Assembly (NCBI RefSeq): GCF_023333595.1
Contig: NZ_JAIQZM010000014.1
Coordinates: 1 to 64,000 of the forward strand
Direction of reading: 5' to 3'
DNA: 64,000 nt
Source of the DNA: Argonema galeatum A003/A1
GTDB taxonomy: Bacteria; Cyanobacteriota; Cyanobacteriia; Cyanobacteriales; Aerosakkonemataceae
Below are positions 17,342-26,870 of the stretch, in pieces. Position 1 is the stretch's first letter; each line of letters opens with the position of its first letter. Both the position numbers and the translations under genes were made by a program. The notes under the pieces were generated by a model. The model had not been told where the DNA came from. It did not search any database and saw only the letters and a program-made list of their open reading frames with translations.

Positions 17342-17420
17342 ACTTGCCCTTAGAAACCGGGTTTCTTGAAGAAACCCGGTTTCTGAGGTGTACTTCATCC
17401 AACTGCAAGCCGCTATAAAT
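17342..17420. repeat. Palindromic repeat with GAAACCGGGTTTC core
   Basis: An inverted repeat AGAAACCGGGTTTC / GAAACCCGGTTTCT is followed by GTACTTCATCCAACTGCAAG, the outer-arm motif of this family. It truncates the WD40 relic. Confidence 0.7.
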
Positions 17421-17488
17421 CACAGTTTTGCGTAATAATCAGAAACAGTGTGAGCATATATTTGCAAAAGTGAGATGCACCCAATCCT

Positions 17489-18118
17489 ATGTTTCAAACC
17501 TTACCAAAAACAACAAGTTTTGAAGATTTTCTGGAATGGAAGCCAGACGGCGGCTTCTATGAACTACACGATGGAGTAATTGTTGAAATGCAGCCAATAG
17601 GAGAGCATGAAGAAATTAATGGGTTTTCAGCAAAAAAACTAAATGTCCAATTTGAACGATTAAACCTCCCTTACTTCATCCCCAAGCAAGCATTAATTAA
17701 GGTTCCCGATCGAGACTCTGCTTATTCGCCTGATGTGCTAGTTATCAATCAAAAAAATCTGTCATCAGAACCGATGTGGAAAAAGTCATCAACCGTTACT
17801 CAAGCAGCCTCCGTTCCCCTAGTTATTGAAGTTGTCAGCACGAATTGGCAAGATGATTATGCCCACAAGCTGGTTGACTATGAAACTTTTGGCATTCCTG
17901 AATACTGGATTATTGACTATTTAGGTTTGGGTGGTAGACGGTACATTGGCAATCCCAAACAGCCGACTATTTCCATCTATTACTTAGTAGAAGGTGAGTA
18001 TCAAGTCAACCAGTACCGAGGTGCTGACTCGATCGTATGTCCGACATTTCCAGAATTAAATTTGACTGTCAAACAAATTTTTGAAGCTGGGCGATCGCCA
18101 GAAGAGGAACAGTTGTAA
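17489..18118 (+). CDS. Uma2 family endonuclease
   Basis: A 209-residue Uma2 (DUF820) protein, a PD-(D/E)XK-fold family greatly expanded in cyanobacteria. Core residues are visible in YSPDVLVINQ (catalytic D), LVIEVVS (E-x-V) and then the Y-x-x-x-G-I-P-E-Y-W-I-I-D tract. The length is normal for the family. The ATG at 17489 and the 57 bases before it are shared with the frameshifted copy at 11440, so this is the intact member of a duplicated pair. It lies after the HTH_vMAP NTPase and before two AAA-WD40 genes. Its in vivo substrate is unknown. Confidence 0.85.
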   Translation: MFQTLPKTTSFEDFLEWKPDGGFYELHDGVIVEMQPIGEHEEINGFSAKKLNVQFERLNLPYFIPKQALIKVPDRDSAYSPDVLVINQKNLSSEPMWKKSSTVTQAASVPLVIEVVSTNWQDDYAHKLVDYETFGIPEYWIIDYLGLGGRRYIGNPKQPTISIYYLVEGEYQVNQYRGADSIVCPTFPELNLTVKQIFEAGRSPEEEQL

Positions 18119-18120
18119 TA

Positions 18121-18236
18121 ATACCAAATCTGGGTTTGTTACCCCTTTAATTTTTGGCTAAACATTGTAGAGACGTTTCATGAAACGTCTCTACAGCCTA
18201 GAGACATAAACGGGGTAATCGTTGCGGATTTGGTAT
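18121..18236. mobile_element. MITE-like element with ATACCAAATC termini (unoccupied copy)
   Basis: Ends are ATACCAAATCTGGG and CGTTGCGGATTTGGTAT. The centre holds the palindrome GTAGAGACGTTTCATG+AAACGTCTCTAC (18167-18194). The same element at 26077-26394 contains extra insertions, so this copy shows the simpler form. Confidence 0.75.
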
Positions 18237-18369
18237 AAGTTGTAGTTTGGGTTGAGGAACGAAACCCAAACTACACAAGTCATCTCTTGACAGTAGAATT
18301 AAAACGATTAAAACTCTCTTACCTCCAAGTGAGTAATAATTAATAGATTATTGCCATAAAGCATGAACT

Positions 18370-21300
18370 ATGAACACTTACCAATACCAAATCGGCGGGA
18401 GCCTGACAACAGATGCGCCTACTTATGTTGAACGTCAAGCTGATGACCAACTCTACGAAGCCTTAAAAAAGGGCGAATTTTGCTACGTCCTCAACTCCCG
18501 ACAAATGGGGAAATCTTCACTTTTAGTGAGAACGCGATCGCGCCTTCAACAAGAAGGATTCCTCTGTACAACCGTCGATATGACAGCTATAGGCAGTGAA
18601 AATATCACGCCTCTTCAGTGGTACAAAGGAGTAGTAACTGATTTATGGTTGGGTTTAAACCTGTTAGGAAAATTTAACTTAAAAGCTTGGTGGCGTGAAG
18701 AAGAAGACTTGTCTTTACTCCAGAGATTGAGTCGATTTATTGTCGAACTACTGCTTGTGCAATTTCCCCAAGACAGGATCTTTATATTTATAGATGAAAT
18801 TGACAGCATTCTCGGACTAGATTTTCCAGTCGATGATTTTTTTGCTTTGATTCGCTATTGCTATAACCAAAGAGCGATGGAACCTGCCTACAATCGCCTC
18901 ACGTTTGCGATCTTCGGAGTAGCTACACCGTCGGATTTAATTGCGGATAAAAATAGAACGCCATTTAATATTGGCAGAGCGATCGAACTCCAGGGGTTTC
19001 AATTGGATGAAGCCACACCATTAGCAGTAGGATTAGAAGGAAAAGTCAGTAATTCAAGAGCAGTACTCAAAGAAATATTAACTTGGACTTCAGGACAGCC
19101 ATTTTTGACTCAAAAACTCTGTCAATTGCTGGTAAGACTGCTAGAAAACATGGCGTTTGCGTCGGATGAGAATAGCAAAAATCTGAAAATTATTCCAGGG
19201 ACAGAGGCATTTTGGGTAGAAAGTGTGGTTCGATCGCACATCATCGACAAGTGGGAAAGCCAAGACGAACCGGAACATTTAAGGACGATACGCGATCGCA
19301 TCACTCGAAACGAACAACGCGCTGGCAGATTACTCGGCATTTATCAGCAAATCTTACAAGAATTTGAAGTGCCAACCGATGACAGCGGCGAGCAAATCGA
19401 ACTGGTGCTTTCTGGTTTAGTCATCAAACAACAAGGATTGTTGAAAGTCAAAAATTCCATTTATCAAGAAGTTTTCAACCTCGAATGGGTAGAAAAACAA
19501 TTAGGCAAACTGCGTCCCTATTCTCAAGCTTTTGATGCTTGGATCGCGTCAAAACAACAGGATTCTTCGCGACTGCTGCGCGGACAAGCATTGATTGATG
19601 CCCAAAATTGGGCGCAAGGGAAAAGTTTGAGTGATTTAGACTATCAGTTTTTAGCTGCTAGCACCGAACTCGACAGACGAGAAGTGCAACAAGGTTTAGA
19701 AGCAGAACGAACTAAAGAAGTGGAAGCGCGACTGGCAGAGGAACACAAAAGACTTGAGCAAGAGAAAAAAGCTACCAAACGACAAAGATTTTTGCTGTTT
19801 ACCGTGAGTGGTGCATTGCTGCTTGCCAGCGTCTTAGGGGTGACAAGTTATTTTCAATACCGCCGAGCAGCTATTAGTGAACTTGAAGCAAGGATTAGTG
19901 AAATTCGAGCGCTGGCGTCTTCTTCTGATGGACTGTTTGCCTCAAATCGCCGCTTGGATGCACTGATAGAAGCGATTAAAGCTAAACGAAAACTACAAAA
20001 GTTAGGCAAGACAGACAAAAATATTGAACATCAAGTTATTAATATACTGCGGCAAGCCGTTTATGAAGTAGATGAATATAACCGTTTATCGGGGCATAAA
20101 GCGGCAGTTATGACCGTCGATATCAGTCCTGATAGTAAGCTAATTGCCTCTGGAAGTGTCGATAAAACTATCAAACTGTGGGGGAGGGATGGTACAGAAG
20201 TGGCAACCCTCAAAGGTCATCAGGCGATCGTTCGATCGGTCAAATTTAGCCCTGACGGTCAGTTGATTGCTTCTGGAAGTGATGATGGCACTGTGAAACT
20301 ATGGCACAAGGACGGCACTTTGTTGAAAACTTTTCAGGGTCACAGTGCTGGCATCTGGGTAGTGGCATTTAGCCCCGACGGTCAAACCGTTGCATCTGCT
20401 AGTGTGGACGCAACTGTAAAACTTTGGAAAGTTGAGGGGGCAGGCACGGGGGCACTACGAACTCTCCAGGGTCATACTGCTGGGGTATCCTCAGTGGCGT
20501 TTAGTCCCGATGGTCAAACTATTGCCTCTGCAAGTGCAGACAAAACGGTTAAACTTTGGAAGCGCGATGGTACTTTGCTGAAAAGTCTTCAGGGTCATAC
20601 TGCTGTGGTATCCTCAGTGGCGTTTAGTCCAGACGGTCAAACTATTGCCTCTGCAAGTGCAGACAAAACGGTGAAACTTTGGCATAAAAATGGCACTTTG
20701 CTACGAACACTTGAGGGTCATACTGCTGTAATATCAGCAGTTGTATTTAGTCCAGACGGTCAAACTATCGCCTCTGCAAGTCGAGATAAAACGGTAAAAC
20801 TTTGGAATATTGACGGCACAGAATTGACGACATTTAGAGGTCACAGTGCGGGGATTTGGGGGATAGCTTGGAGTCCCGACGGCAGCTTTATTGCTTCGGC
20901 GGGTGCAGAAAACAGCGTCAGACTGTGGCAAAGTCAAAATCCATTGCGAACGATCGTCACTGCACATAAAGCCGGGATTTGGGCTTTAGATGTCAGTGCT
21001 GATAGTTCTACGATCGCAACTGGTAGCGAGGATGGCACGACTAAGCTTTGGAGTCGGCAAGGCAAATTGCTGGCGACTTTGAGTGAACAAGACGCGGCGA
21101 TTTATGCAGTTGCCCTGAGTCACGACGATCGGTTAATTGCTTTTGCCAGAAACGATAATATTGTGAAGGTCTGGGATCGGAACGGCGCTTCGATCGCAAC
21201 TTTCGTAGGTCATACCTCTAGACTGACTGGATTAGCTTTCAGTCCAGACGATCGCACGATCGCTTCCGCAAGTCAAGATAACACGATTAAGCTTTGGCGG

Positions 21301-22017
21301 CGCAACAGCACTTGTAGGTGGGGCAGGCATCTTGCCCGCCCAAAACCAATGGCAGGCAAGATGCCTGCCCCACAAGAGTTTTTGGAGATGTCTAATGGAT
21401 GCGCCCCTAAGACCCTGATAGGACATCATGCTCCTATTTGGCAGGTGGTATTTAGCCCGGACGGTCAACTAATTGCCTCAGCAGGGGGAGATGGGACTGT
21501 GAAGTTGTGGAAGCTTGATGGTACGTTAGCGAGAACTCTCCAAGGTCATCAAGCTGCGGTGTGGAAAGTTGCCTTTAGTCCTGACGGTAAGATGGTCGCT
21601 TCTGGCAGTGGGGACAATACGGTTAAGCTTTGGACAATTGATGGTAAGTTGTTAAGAACTATTGAAGGTCATCATGCTGCGGTGTGGGGAGTGGCATTTA
21701 GCCCGGATGGTCAAATTATTGCTTCTGGCAGTGTGGACAATACGGTGAAGTTTTGGAAGCTTGACGGTACGGAATTAACGACTCTCAGAGGTCACAGTGC
21801 GGCGATTAGGGGAGTGGCGTATAGTTCTGATGGAACGTTTGTGGCTTCTGTCAGTGAGGATAACACGCTGATTCTGTGGAATGTGCAGCGAATTCTGAGT
21901 CTGGATTTATTGGGTTATGGTTGCGATCGCATCCAGGATTATTTGCGGACTAATGCGGATGTGGAAAAGAGCGATCGTCATTTGTGCGATCGAAACGGGA
22001 GTGGTAGCCGATTTTAG
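18370..22017 (+). CDS. Membrane-anchored AAA-like NTPase with 14 WD40 repeats
   Basis: A 1215-residue STAND-like protein. The NTPase (1-290) has P-loop NSRQMGKSS (K48) and Walker [11 protein letters not shown] winged-helix/linker region (about 295-440) is followed by a coiled coil (440-472), one transmembrane helix (about 473-493), a second helical linker (500-570) and 14 WD repeats (about 571-1185), which suit two 7-blade propellers. The C-terminal tail [16 protein letters not shown] is shared with the paralogues. Between blades 10 and 11 a 66-bp inverted repeat is inserted in frame (21311-21376), lengthening the linker with residues such as [18 protein letters not shown]. The NTPase would face the cytosol; the propellers lie on the other side of the membrane unless the topology is unusual. 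Ligand unknown. Confidence 0.82.
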   Translation: MNTYQYQIGGSLTTDAPTYVERQADDQLYEALKKGEFCYVLNSRQMGKSSLLVRTRSRLQQEGFLCTTVDMTAIGSENITPLQWYKGVVTDLWLGLNLLGKFNLKAWWREEEDLSLLQRLSRFIVELLLVQFPQDRIFIFIDEIDSILGLDFPVDDFFALIRYCYNQRAMEPAYNRLTFAIFGVATPSDLIADKNRTPFNIGRAIELQGFQLDEATPLAVGLEGKVSNSRAVLKEILTWTSGQPFLTQKLCQLLVRLLENMAFASDENSKNLKIIPGTEAFWVESVVRSHIIDKWESQDEPEHLRTIRDRITRNEQRAGRLLGIYQQILQEFEVPTDDSGEQIELVLSGLVIKQQGLLKVKNSIYQEVFNLEWVEKQLGKLRPYSQAFDAWIASKQQDSSRLLRGQALIDAQNWAQGKSLSDLDYQFLAASTELDRREVQQGLEAERTKEVEARLAEEHKRLEQEKKATKRQRFLLFTVSGALLLASVLGVTSYFQYRRAAISELEARISEIRALASSSDGLFASNRRLDALIEAIKAKRKLQKLGKTDKNIEHQVINILRQAVYEVDEYNRLSGHKAAVMTVDISPDSKLIASGSVDKTIKLWGRDGTEVATLKGHQAIVRSVKFSPDGQLIASGSDDGTVKLWHKDGTLLKTFQGHSAGIWVVAFSPDGQTVASASVDATVKLWKVEGAGTGALRTLQGHTAGVSSVAFSPDGQTIASASADKTVKLWKRDGTLLKSLQGHTAVVSSVAFSPDGQTIASASADKTVKLWHKNGTLLRTLEGHTAVISAVVFSPDGQTIASASRDKTVKLWNIDGTELTTFRGHSAGIWGIAWSPDGSFIASAGAENSVRLWQSQNPLRTIVTAHKAGIWALDVSADSSTIATGSEDGTTKLWSRQGKLLATLSEQDAAIYAVALSHDDRLIAFARNDNIVKVWDRNGASIATFVGHTSRLTGLAFSPDDRTIASASQDNTIKLWRRNSTCRWGRHLARPKPMAGKMPAPQEFLEMSNGCAPKTLIGHHAPIWQVVFSPDGQLIASAGGDGTVKLWKLDGTLARTLQGHQAAVWKVAFSPDGKMVASGSGDNTVKLWTIDGKLLRTIEGHHAAVWGVAFSPDGQIIASGSVDNTVKFWKLDGTELTTLRGHSAAIRGVAYSSDGTFVASVSEDNTLILWNVQRILSLDLLGYGCDRIQDYLRTNADVEKSDRHLCDRNGSGSRF
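21311..21376. mobile_element. Palindromic element inserted in frame in the WD40 gene
   Basis: Left arm CTTGTAGGTGGGGCAGGCAT continuing CTTGCC; right arm GGCAGGCAAGATGCCTGCCC continuing CACAAG. The arms match over about 22 bp. It interrupts the regular blade spacing of the propeller but keeps the reading frame. Confidence 0.85.
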
Positions 22018-22355
22018 GACGGCGCTACAAGGTTAACTCACACCTTATCCCCCTTATATCATGTCCTTACGCATCGGTTACCTAAAAAATTCGTGCGATT
22101 ATTCTGCATCTGCGTTTATCTGCGTTCCGAAGTCTTCATCTGCGGTAAAAATTTAACCAACGATGACAACAGACAATTTGACGATCTCAATCATGTACTA
22201 ACGATGCAACCGGACACGATATCACCTAGTTTTTTACCTCGATAGTTGCGATAGCCTAGTTTATCAAATTTAACCAAACTGTGCAACTAAACTGACGGCA
22301 TTTTGCGTAAACTGAACACTAATACACGATCGAAGGACAAGGGGATAAGCAGACG
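22018..22355. other. Intergenic region holding a dispersed repeat
   Basis: The 338 bases between the two large AAA-WD40 genes hold a dispersed repeat (22056-22186). After it comes unremarkable AT-rich sequence leading to the next gene, whose ATG is preceded by AAGGGG. Confidence 0.6.
22056..22186. repeat. Dispersed ~130-bp repeat, copy 1
   Basis: Contains GCATCGGTTACCTAAAAAAT, TCTGCGTTTATCTGCGTT, CTTCATCTGCGGTAAAAATT and AACAGACAATTTGACGAT in the same order as at 52582-52712, same strand. The TCTGCG units recur at roughly ten-base spacing. Confidence 0.8.
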
Positions 22356-25300
22356 ATGAACAGTTACGAATACCAGATTGGTGGTAGTCTGAAAAAAGAT
22401 GCTCCTAGCTATGTGGAGCGGCAAGCTGATGGCGAACTGTATGAAGCCTTAAAAAAGGGAGATTTTTGCTACGTCCTCAACTCGCGGCAAATGGGAAAAT
22501 CCTCCCTGCTGGTGAGAATCAAGTATCGCCTCCAACAAGAAGGATTCCGCTGCACTGCGCTCGACATGACTGGGATCGGCAGCGAAAATATTACCCCACT
22601 GCAATGGTATAAGGGAGTAGTTGCTGACTTATGGTCGGGGTTCAATCTTGTTAAAAAACTGAATTTTAAAGCCTGGTGGCGCGAGGAAGAAGAACTCTCT
22701 TATCTCCAGAGATTGAGCCGGTTTATTTCTGAAGTGCTGCTGGTGCAATTTCCCACAGATAGAATTTTTATATTTGTTGATGAAATAGATAGTATTCTCA
22801 GCCTAAATTTTCCGGTAGATGACTTTTTTGCACTGATCAGATTCTGCTATAACCAAAGGGCGATCGCGCCGGAATACAACCGGATTACATGGGTCATATT
22901 TGGGGTGGCGACACCTTCCGATTTAATAATAAATAAAAATCGCACCCCGTTTAATATAGGCAAAGCGATCGATCTGAATGGATTTGCCATTGAAGAAGCC
23001 GCGCCATTAGCTAAAGGATTAGAAACTTATATTGAAAATACCCAGACAGTATTAAAAGAGGTATTGGAGTGGACAGGAGGACAGCCATTTTTAACGCAAA
23101 AGTTATGTAAGTTGCTTAGAGGTAGTTGCGAACCGCTCAACGATGTTTTGAATATTCCTACGGGGATGGAGGGATTTTGGGTGGAGTCGGTGGTCCGATC
23201 GCACATTATCCACAAGTGGGAATCCCAAGATGAGCCAGAGCATTTAAAGACGATCCGCGATCGCCTGCTCAGAAACGAACAACGCGCTGGCAGATTGCTG
23301 GGCATATATCAGCAAATCTTACAAGGTGTGGAAATACCAACAGATGACAGTCGAGAACAAGTAGAACTCCTGCTGTCAGGTTTATTGCTAAAAGGGCAAG
23401 GTTTTCTGAAAGTAAGAAACCCGATTTATCAAGAAGTTTTCAATCTGGAATGGGTCGAAAAACAACTCAATTGTTTGCGTCCTTACTCCCAGGCTTATGA
23501 CGCTTGGATGGCTTCCAAACAACAGGATGGTTCGCGACTGTTGCGGGGACAAGCTCTTAAAGAAGCCCAAATCTGGACGCTGGGTAAAAGCTTGAGCGAT
23601 TTGGATTATCAATTCTTAGCTGCCTCTGTTGAATTAGACAGACGCGAAGTTGAAATGCGGTTAGAGGCAGAACGAGCTAAAGAAGTTGAAGCCAGACTGG
23701 CAGAAGAACAAAAAAGACTGGCAGAGGAACAAAAGAGATTAGCACTGGAGAAAAAAAGCGCCTTCCGACAAAAGTTCTTACTTATTGTAATTACGATGGC
23801 ATTGCTGCTTGCCTGTCTGTTGGGGATAGCGACTTATTCTCAGTACCGTCAAGCCACAAAAAGCGAGATCGAAGCCCTCGCTAAATCTTCTCAAATTCTA
23901 TTTGCCTCGAATCAAGGATTAGATGCGCTAGTAGAAGCAATCAGAGCAAAGCGACAACTGCAAAAACTCGGTGGTACAAACGCAGAGATCGAGCATCAGG
24001 TTGAGGAGGTTCTACAGCAAGCAGTTTATGGAGCCGTTGAGTACAATCAGTTGTCAGGGCAGAACAATGAAGTTACTAAAGCAGTTTTCAGTCCCGATGG
24101 CGAGCTAATTGCCTCCAGCTCTGGGGACAACACCGTTAAACTCTGGAAACGAGATGGTACAGAGCTGAGAACCCTTAAAGGTCATAGCGGTACTGTTTGG
24201 GGAGTGGCGTTCAGTCCTGATGGTGAGCTAATTGCCTCCAGCTCTAGGGACAAAACTGTCAAACTCTGGAACATATGTAAGGGCGAAGCATTTGAGGTGA
24301 CAACCTCTGGTAAAGACACAAATCTACTGCCCAAATGCTTCGCCCCTACAACCTTAAGAGGTCATAGCGCTACAGTTTGGGACGTTGCTTTCAGCCCTGA
24401 CGGTCAGCTGATTGCCTCTGCGAGTGGAGACAAAACCGTCAAACTCTGGCAGCGAGATGGCAGGTTGTTGAGAACGCTCCAAGGGCATCAGGGAGAAGTT
24501 TATGCGATCGCTTTCAGCCCTGACGGTCAGCTGATTGCCTCGGCGAGTCAAGACAAGACGATCAAACTCTGGAGGATTGACGGTAGACTGCTAAAGACTC
24601 TGCGAGGACATAGGGATCGAGTTTACGGAGTTACTTTCTCTGCTGACGGAAAGATATTTGCTTCGGCAAGTTGGGACAAGACGATCAAACTTTGGAAGAT
24701 TGACGGTAGTCTGCTAAATACCCTCCAAGGTCATAGCGATGCGGTTTACCAAGTGGCAATTAGCCCCAACGGTCAACTCGTTGCTTCAGCGAGTGGAGAC
24801 AGAACCATCAAACTCTGGAAGATTGACGGTACTTTGTACAAGACCCTTGATGGAACTGGGGATATAGTCCACGGAGTTGCTTTTAGCCCTGACGGGAATT
24901 TGCTCGCCTCAGCCAGTTGGAATGGGCCGATCAGACTTTGGAAGATTGACAGCGCTTTGTACAAGACTCTCAAGAGTCATATAGCTCCGGTTTACACAGT
25001 GAAGTTTAGTCCTGATGGAGAGACAATTGCCACAGTTAGTGGGGACAAATCCATCAAACTCTGGCGGCGAGATGGTAGCCTGCTAAGAACTTTCCAAAGG
25101 TATAACGATAAAGTTTTCGGTGTTGATTTCAGTCCTGATGGAGAGACAATTGCTACGGGCGGTTATGACAACACCGTCAAACTCTGGCGACTGAATGGTA
25201 GCCTGATCAGGACTTTGCGAGGCCATAGCGATCGCGTCTTCAGTGTTAATTTTAGCCCCGACGGTCAGACTCTAGCCTCGGCGAGTGGGGACAAAACTGT

Positions 25301-26036
25301 CAAAATATGGAAGATTGACGGCACCGAACTCGCCACCCTTAAAGGTCATAAAGATGAAGTTTACGGAGTCGCGTTCAGTCCCGATGGGCAGACTCTAGCT
25401 TCGACAAGCTTGGATGGTACGGTCAAGCTTTGGGGACAAGATATTACGGTTGTACCCGACGGGAAACCGCACTACGCGCTTCTACATACCCTAAGCGGAC
25501 ATGGTAACGAGGTAGCAGGAGTAGCATTCAGTCCTAACGGAAAGATAATTGCTTCGGCAGGTTTAGACGGCACGGTCAAACTTTGGCACACGGATGGCAT
25601 AGAGCTTTATACTTTTAGGGGCCATAGCGCTGGGGTTTGGGGAGTTGCTTTCAGTCCTGACGGTCAGATAATTGCCTCGGCAGATTTAGACGGTAAGGTC
25701 AAACTTTGGCAGAGTGATGGTAAAGAGCTTCGTACCTTAAGGGAACATAGCAATGGGGTTTTCGGAGTTGTCTTTAGTCCTGATGGGAAGACGATCGCTT
25801 CGGCGGGTCAGGATAAGACGGTGATTTTGTGGAATGTGGAGGATATTTTCAATCTTGACCCACTGGGATATGGTTGCGATTGGGTGCGGGATTATCTGCG
25901 GACGAATGCAAAGGTGGATCTGAGCGATCGCCATCTGTGCGATGGAGTGGGTCAATGGTATAGAACCTATGCGAAAAATATTTGGATTCGCGATCGCACT
26001 CTGACTGTCCCACCATCAGGGCAATATTCTCAATAG
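22356..26036 (+). CDS. Membrane-anchored AAA-like NTPase with 14 WD40 repeats (second paralogue)
   Basis: A 1226-residue paralogue of the 18370 protein with the same layout: P-loop NSRQMGKSS, Walker [10 protein letters not shown], linker, a coiled coil rich in [12 protein letters not shown] repeats, a transmembrane helix ([17 protein letters not shown]), 14 WD repeats and the tail [16 protein letters not shown]. It is more diverged in the NTPase than the 8029/18370 pair. Between blades 2 and 3 a 73-bp palindromic element (24277-24349) is inserted in frame, adding residues of the type [16 protein letters not shown]. Two paralogues in a row, each hit by a different small repeat without losing frame, suggest that long inter-blade loops are tolerated. 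A candidate sensor NTPase; ligand and effector unknown. Confidence 0.82.
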   Translation: MNSYEYQIGGSLKKDAPSYVERQADGELYEALKKGDFCYVLNSRQMGKSSLLVRIKYRLQQEGFRCTALDMTGIGSENITPLQWYKGVVADLWSGFNLVKKLNFKAWWREEEELSYLQRLSRFISEVLLVQFPTDRIFIFVDEIDSILSLNFPVDDFFALIRFCYNQRAIAPEYNRITWVIFGVATPSDLIINKNRTPFNIGKAIDLNGFAIEEAAPLAKGLETYIENTQTVLKEVLEWTGGQPFLTQKLCKLLRGSCEPLNDVLNIPTGMEGFWVESVVRSHIIHKWESQDEPEHLKTIRDRLLRNEQRAGRLLGIYQQILQGVEIPTDDSREQVELLLSGLLLKGQGFLKVRNPIYQEVFNLEWVEKQLNCLRPYSQAYDAWMASKQQDGSRLLRGQALKEAQIWTLGKSLSDLDYQFLAASVELDRREVEMRLEAERAKEVEARLAEEQKRLAEEQKRLALEKKSAFRQKFLLIVITMALLLACLLGIATYSQYRQATKSEIEALAKSSQILFASNQGLDALVEAIRAKRQLQKLGGTNAEIEHQVEEVLQQAVYGAVEYNQLSGQNNEVTKAVFSPDGELIASSSGDNTVKLWKRDGTELRTLKGHSGTVWGVAFSPDGELIASSSRDKTVKLWNICKGEAFEVTTSGKDTNLLPKCFAPTTLRGHSATVWDVAFSPDGQLIASASGDKTVKLWQRDGRLLRTLQGHQGEVYAIAFSPDGQLIASASQDKTIKLWRIDGRLLKTLRGHRDRVYGVTFSADGKIFASASWDKTIKLWKIDGSLLNTLQGHSDAVYQVAISPNGQLVASASGDRTIKLWKIDGTLYKTLDGTGDIVHGVAFSPDGNLLASASWNGPIRLWKIDSALYKTLKSHIAPVYTVKFSPDGETIATVSGDKSIKLWRRDGSLLRTFQRYNDKVFGVDFSPDGETIATGGYDNTVKLWRLNGSLIRTLRGHSDRVFSVNFSPDGQTLASASGDKTVKIWKIDGTELATLKGHKDEVYGVAFSPDGQTLASTSLDGTVKLWGQDITVVPDGKPHYALLHTLSGHGNEVAGVAFSPNGKIIASAGLDGTVKLWHTDGIELYTFRGHSAGVWGVAFSPDGQIIASADLDGKVKLWQSDGKELRTLREHSNGVFGVVFSPDGKTIASAGQDKTVILWNVEDIFNLDPLGYGCDWVRDYLRTNAKVDLSDRHLCDGVGQWYRTYAKNIWIRDRTLTVPPSGQYSQ
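24277..24349. mobile_element. Palindromic element inserted in frame in the second WD40 gene
   Basis: Arms GTAAGGGCGAAGCATTT and AAATGCTTCGCCCCTAC. Same family as the intergenic element at 51880-51953 (GTAGGGGCGAA...TTCGCCCCTAC). It lies between WD blades 2 and 3 and keeps the frame. Confidence 0.85.
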
Positions 26037-26076
26037 CTGAGGAAAGGAAAAGCGCGATCGGCTCCTTCGTCCTCTC

Positions 26077-26394
26077 ATACCAAATCCGGGTTGGTTTTCC
26101 CCTTTAATTTTTGGCCTAAACATTAGACCTCTCCAGAAATTAAAGGTGCGTTACCTGTAACCCTCGTAGAGACGTTGCATGCAACGTCTCTACATTCTTT
26201 TTTGGAGAGGTCTATTGTAGAGACGTTTCATGAAACGTCTCTATAGCCGATAGCCGATCGACATATAGCAACCGCTCTCGTCCGTTAAGACATTCTGAAT
26301 TCCTGAAACGTTGGCGGATTCTAAACCCTTCTTCCCCTAGTCCCTAGCCCCTAGTCCCTAGCTATAAAGGGGGTAATCGTTGCGGATTTGGTAT
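26077..26394. mobile_element. ATACCAAATC element containing a second, nested element
   Basis: Same termini as 18121-18236 and the same central palindrome (26217-26243), but it contains an additional 91-bp inverted-repeat element at 26124-26214 and a CCCCTAGTCCCTAG heptamer tract (about 26333-26362). Its right end meets the stop codon of the 26394 gene. Confidence 0.75.
26124..26214. mobile_element. Nested 91-bp MITE-like element
   Basis: Termini TAGACCTCTCCAGAAA and TTTTTTGGAGAGGTCTA are inverted repeats. An inner palindrome GTAGAGACGTTGCATG+CAACGTCTCTAC lies at 26166-26193. The uninterrupted sequence is visible at 18161-18170 in the sister copy of the host element. Confidence 0.8.
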
Positions 26395-26870
26395 CAACTA
26401 CTAGATTCCCCACCAAACCTTGCTACCAGGGCCGATCGCAATCCCGCTGGTAGAAAATAAACCCCACTAGGCCAATTTCCTTCTGGGTCAAGTTTCGCAC
26501 CAAAAGCATCTAGTACATTTTCAGAACAAGAAGGCGATAAAATCCACAAACGAGGCAGTTCATCTTCTGTTACGGATCTTTCTTCCCGCTGAAAATCGCT
26601 TTGCATGGCAAATAATTTTATCAGGCATCGACGCACTTCCGACCAGTTTGGCGGATTTCGGAAAGGCTCGATCAGACAGGCAGTTGAAGCCATTTTAGCA
26701 ATCAAACCCAAAAATTCCAAGTTGGTTGTCGGTGCTGTGCCTGGTGAAAACCAAACATCTATTTGACGAACTTCAGCAGTTACTTCTCGACTGACTATTA
26801 CTTCACCCAGAGGCCCTAATAGTTCGCTGAGATAGTGTTTGGCAAATTGATAGTGAAAGTTTCTAGTCAT
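26394..26870 (-). CDS. Conserved cyanobacterial protein, probably truncated at its C-terminus
   Basis: 158 residues beginning MTRNFHYQFAKHYLSELL. It resembles a cyanobacterial family often labelled 'flagellar assembly protein H' in databases (recalled, not searched), with EVRQIDVWFSP, a C-L-I-E-P-F-R-N-P-P tract and LPRLWILSPSCSENVL. Members that I recall are much longer and continue with a LWLR-type segment. Here the frame stops right after ALVARFGGESSS, exactly at the end of a repeat element, so loss of the C-terminus by repeat insertion is likely. The start overlaps the SWIM gene stop by 4 bases (ATGA), implying co-translation. Function unknown; a PD-(D/E)XK-like fold is possible but not shown. 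Confidence 0.6.
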   Translation of the reverse strand: MTRNFHYQFAKHYLSELLGPLGEVIVSREVTAEVRQIDVWFSPGTAPTTNLEFLGLIAKMASTACLIEPFRNPPNWSEVRRCLIKLFAMQSDFQREERSVTEDELPRLWILSPSCSENVLDAFGAKLDPEGNWPSGVYFLPAGLRSALVARFGGESSS

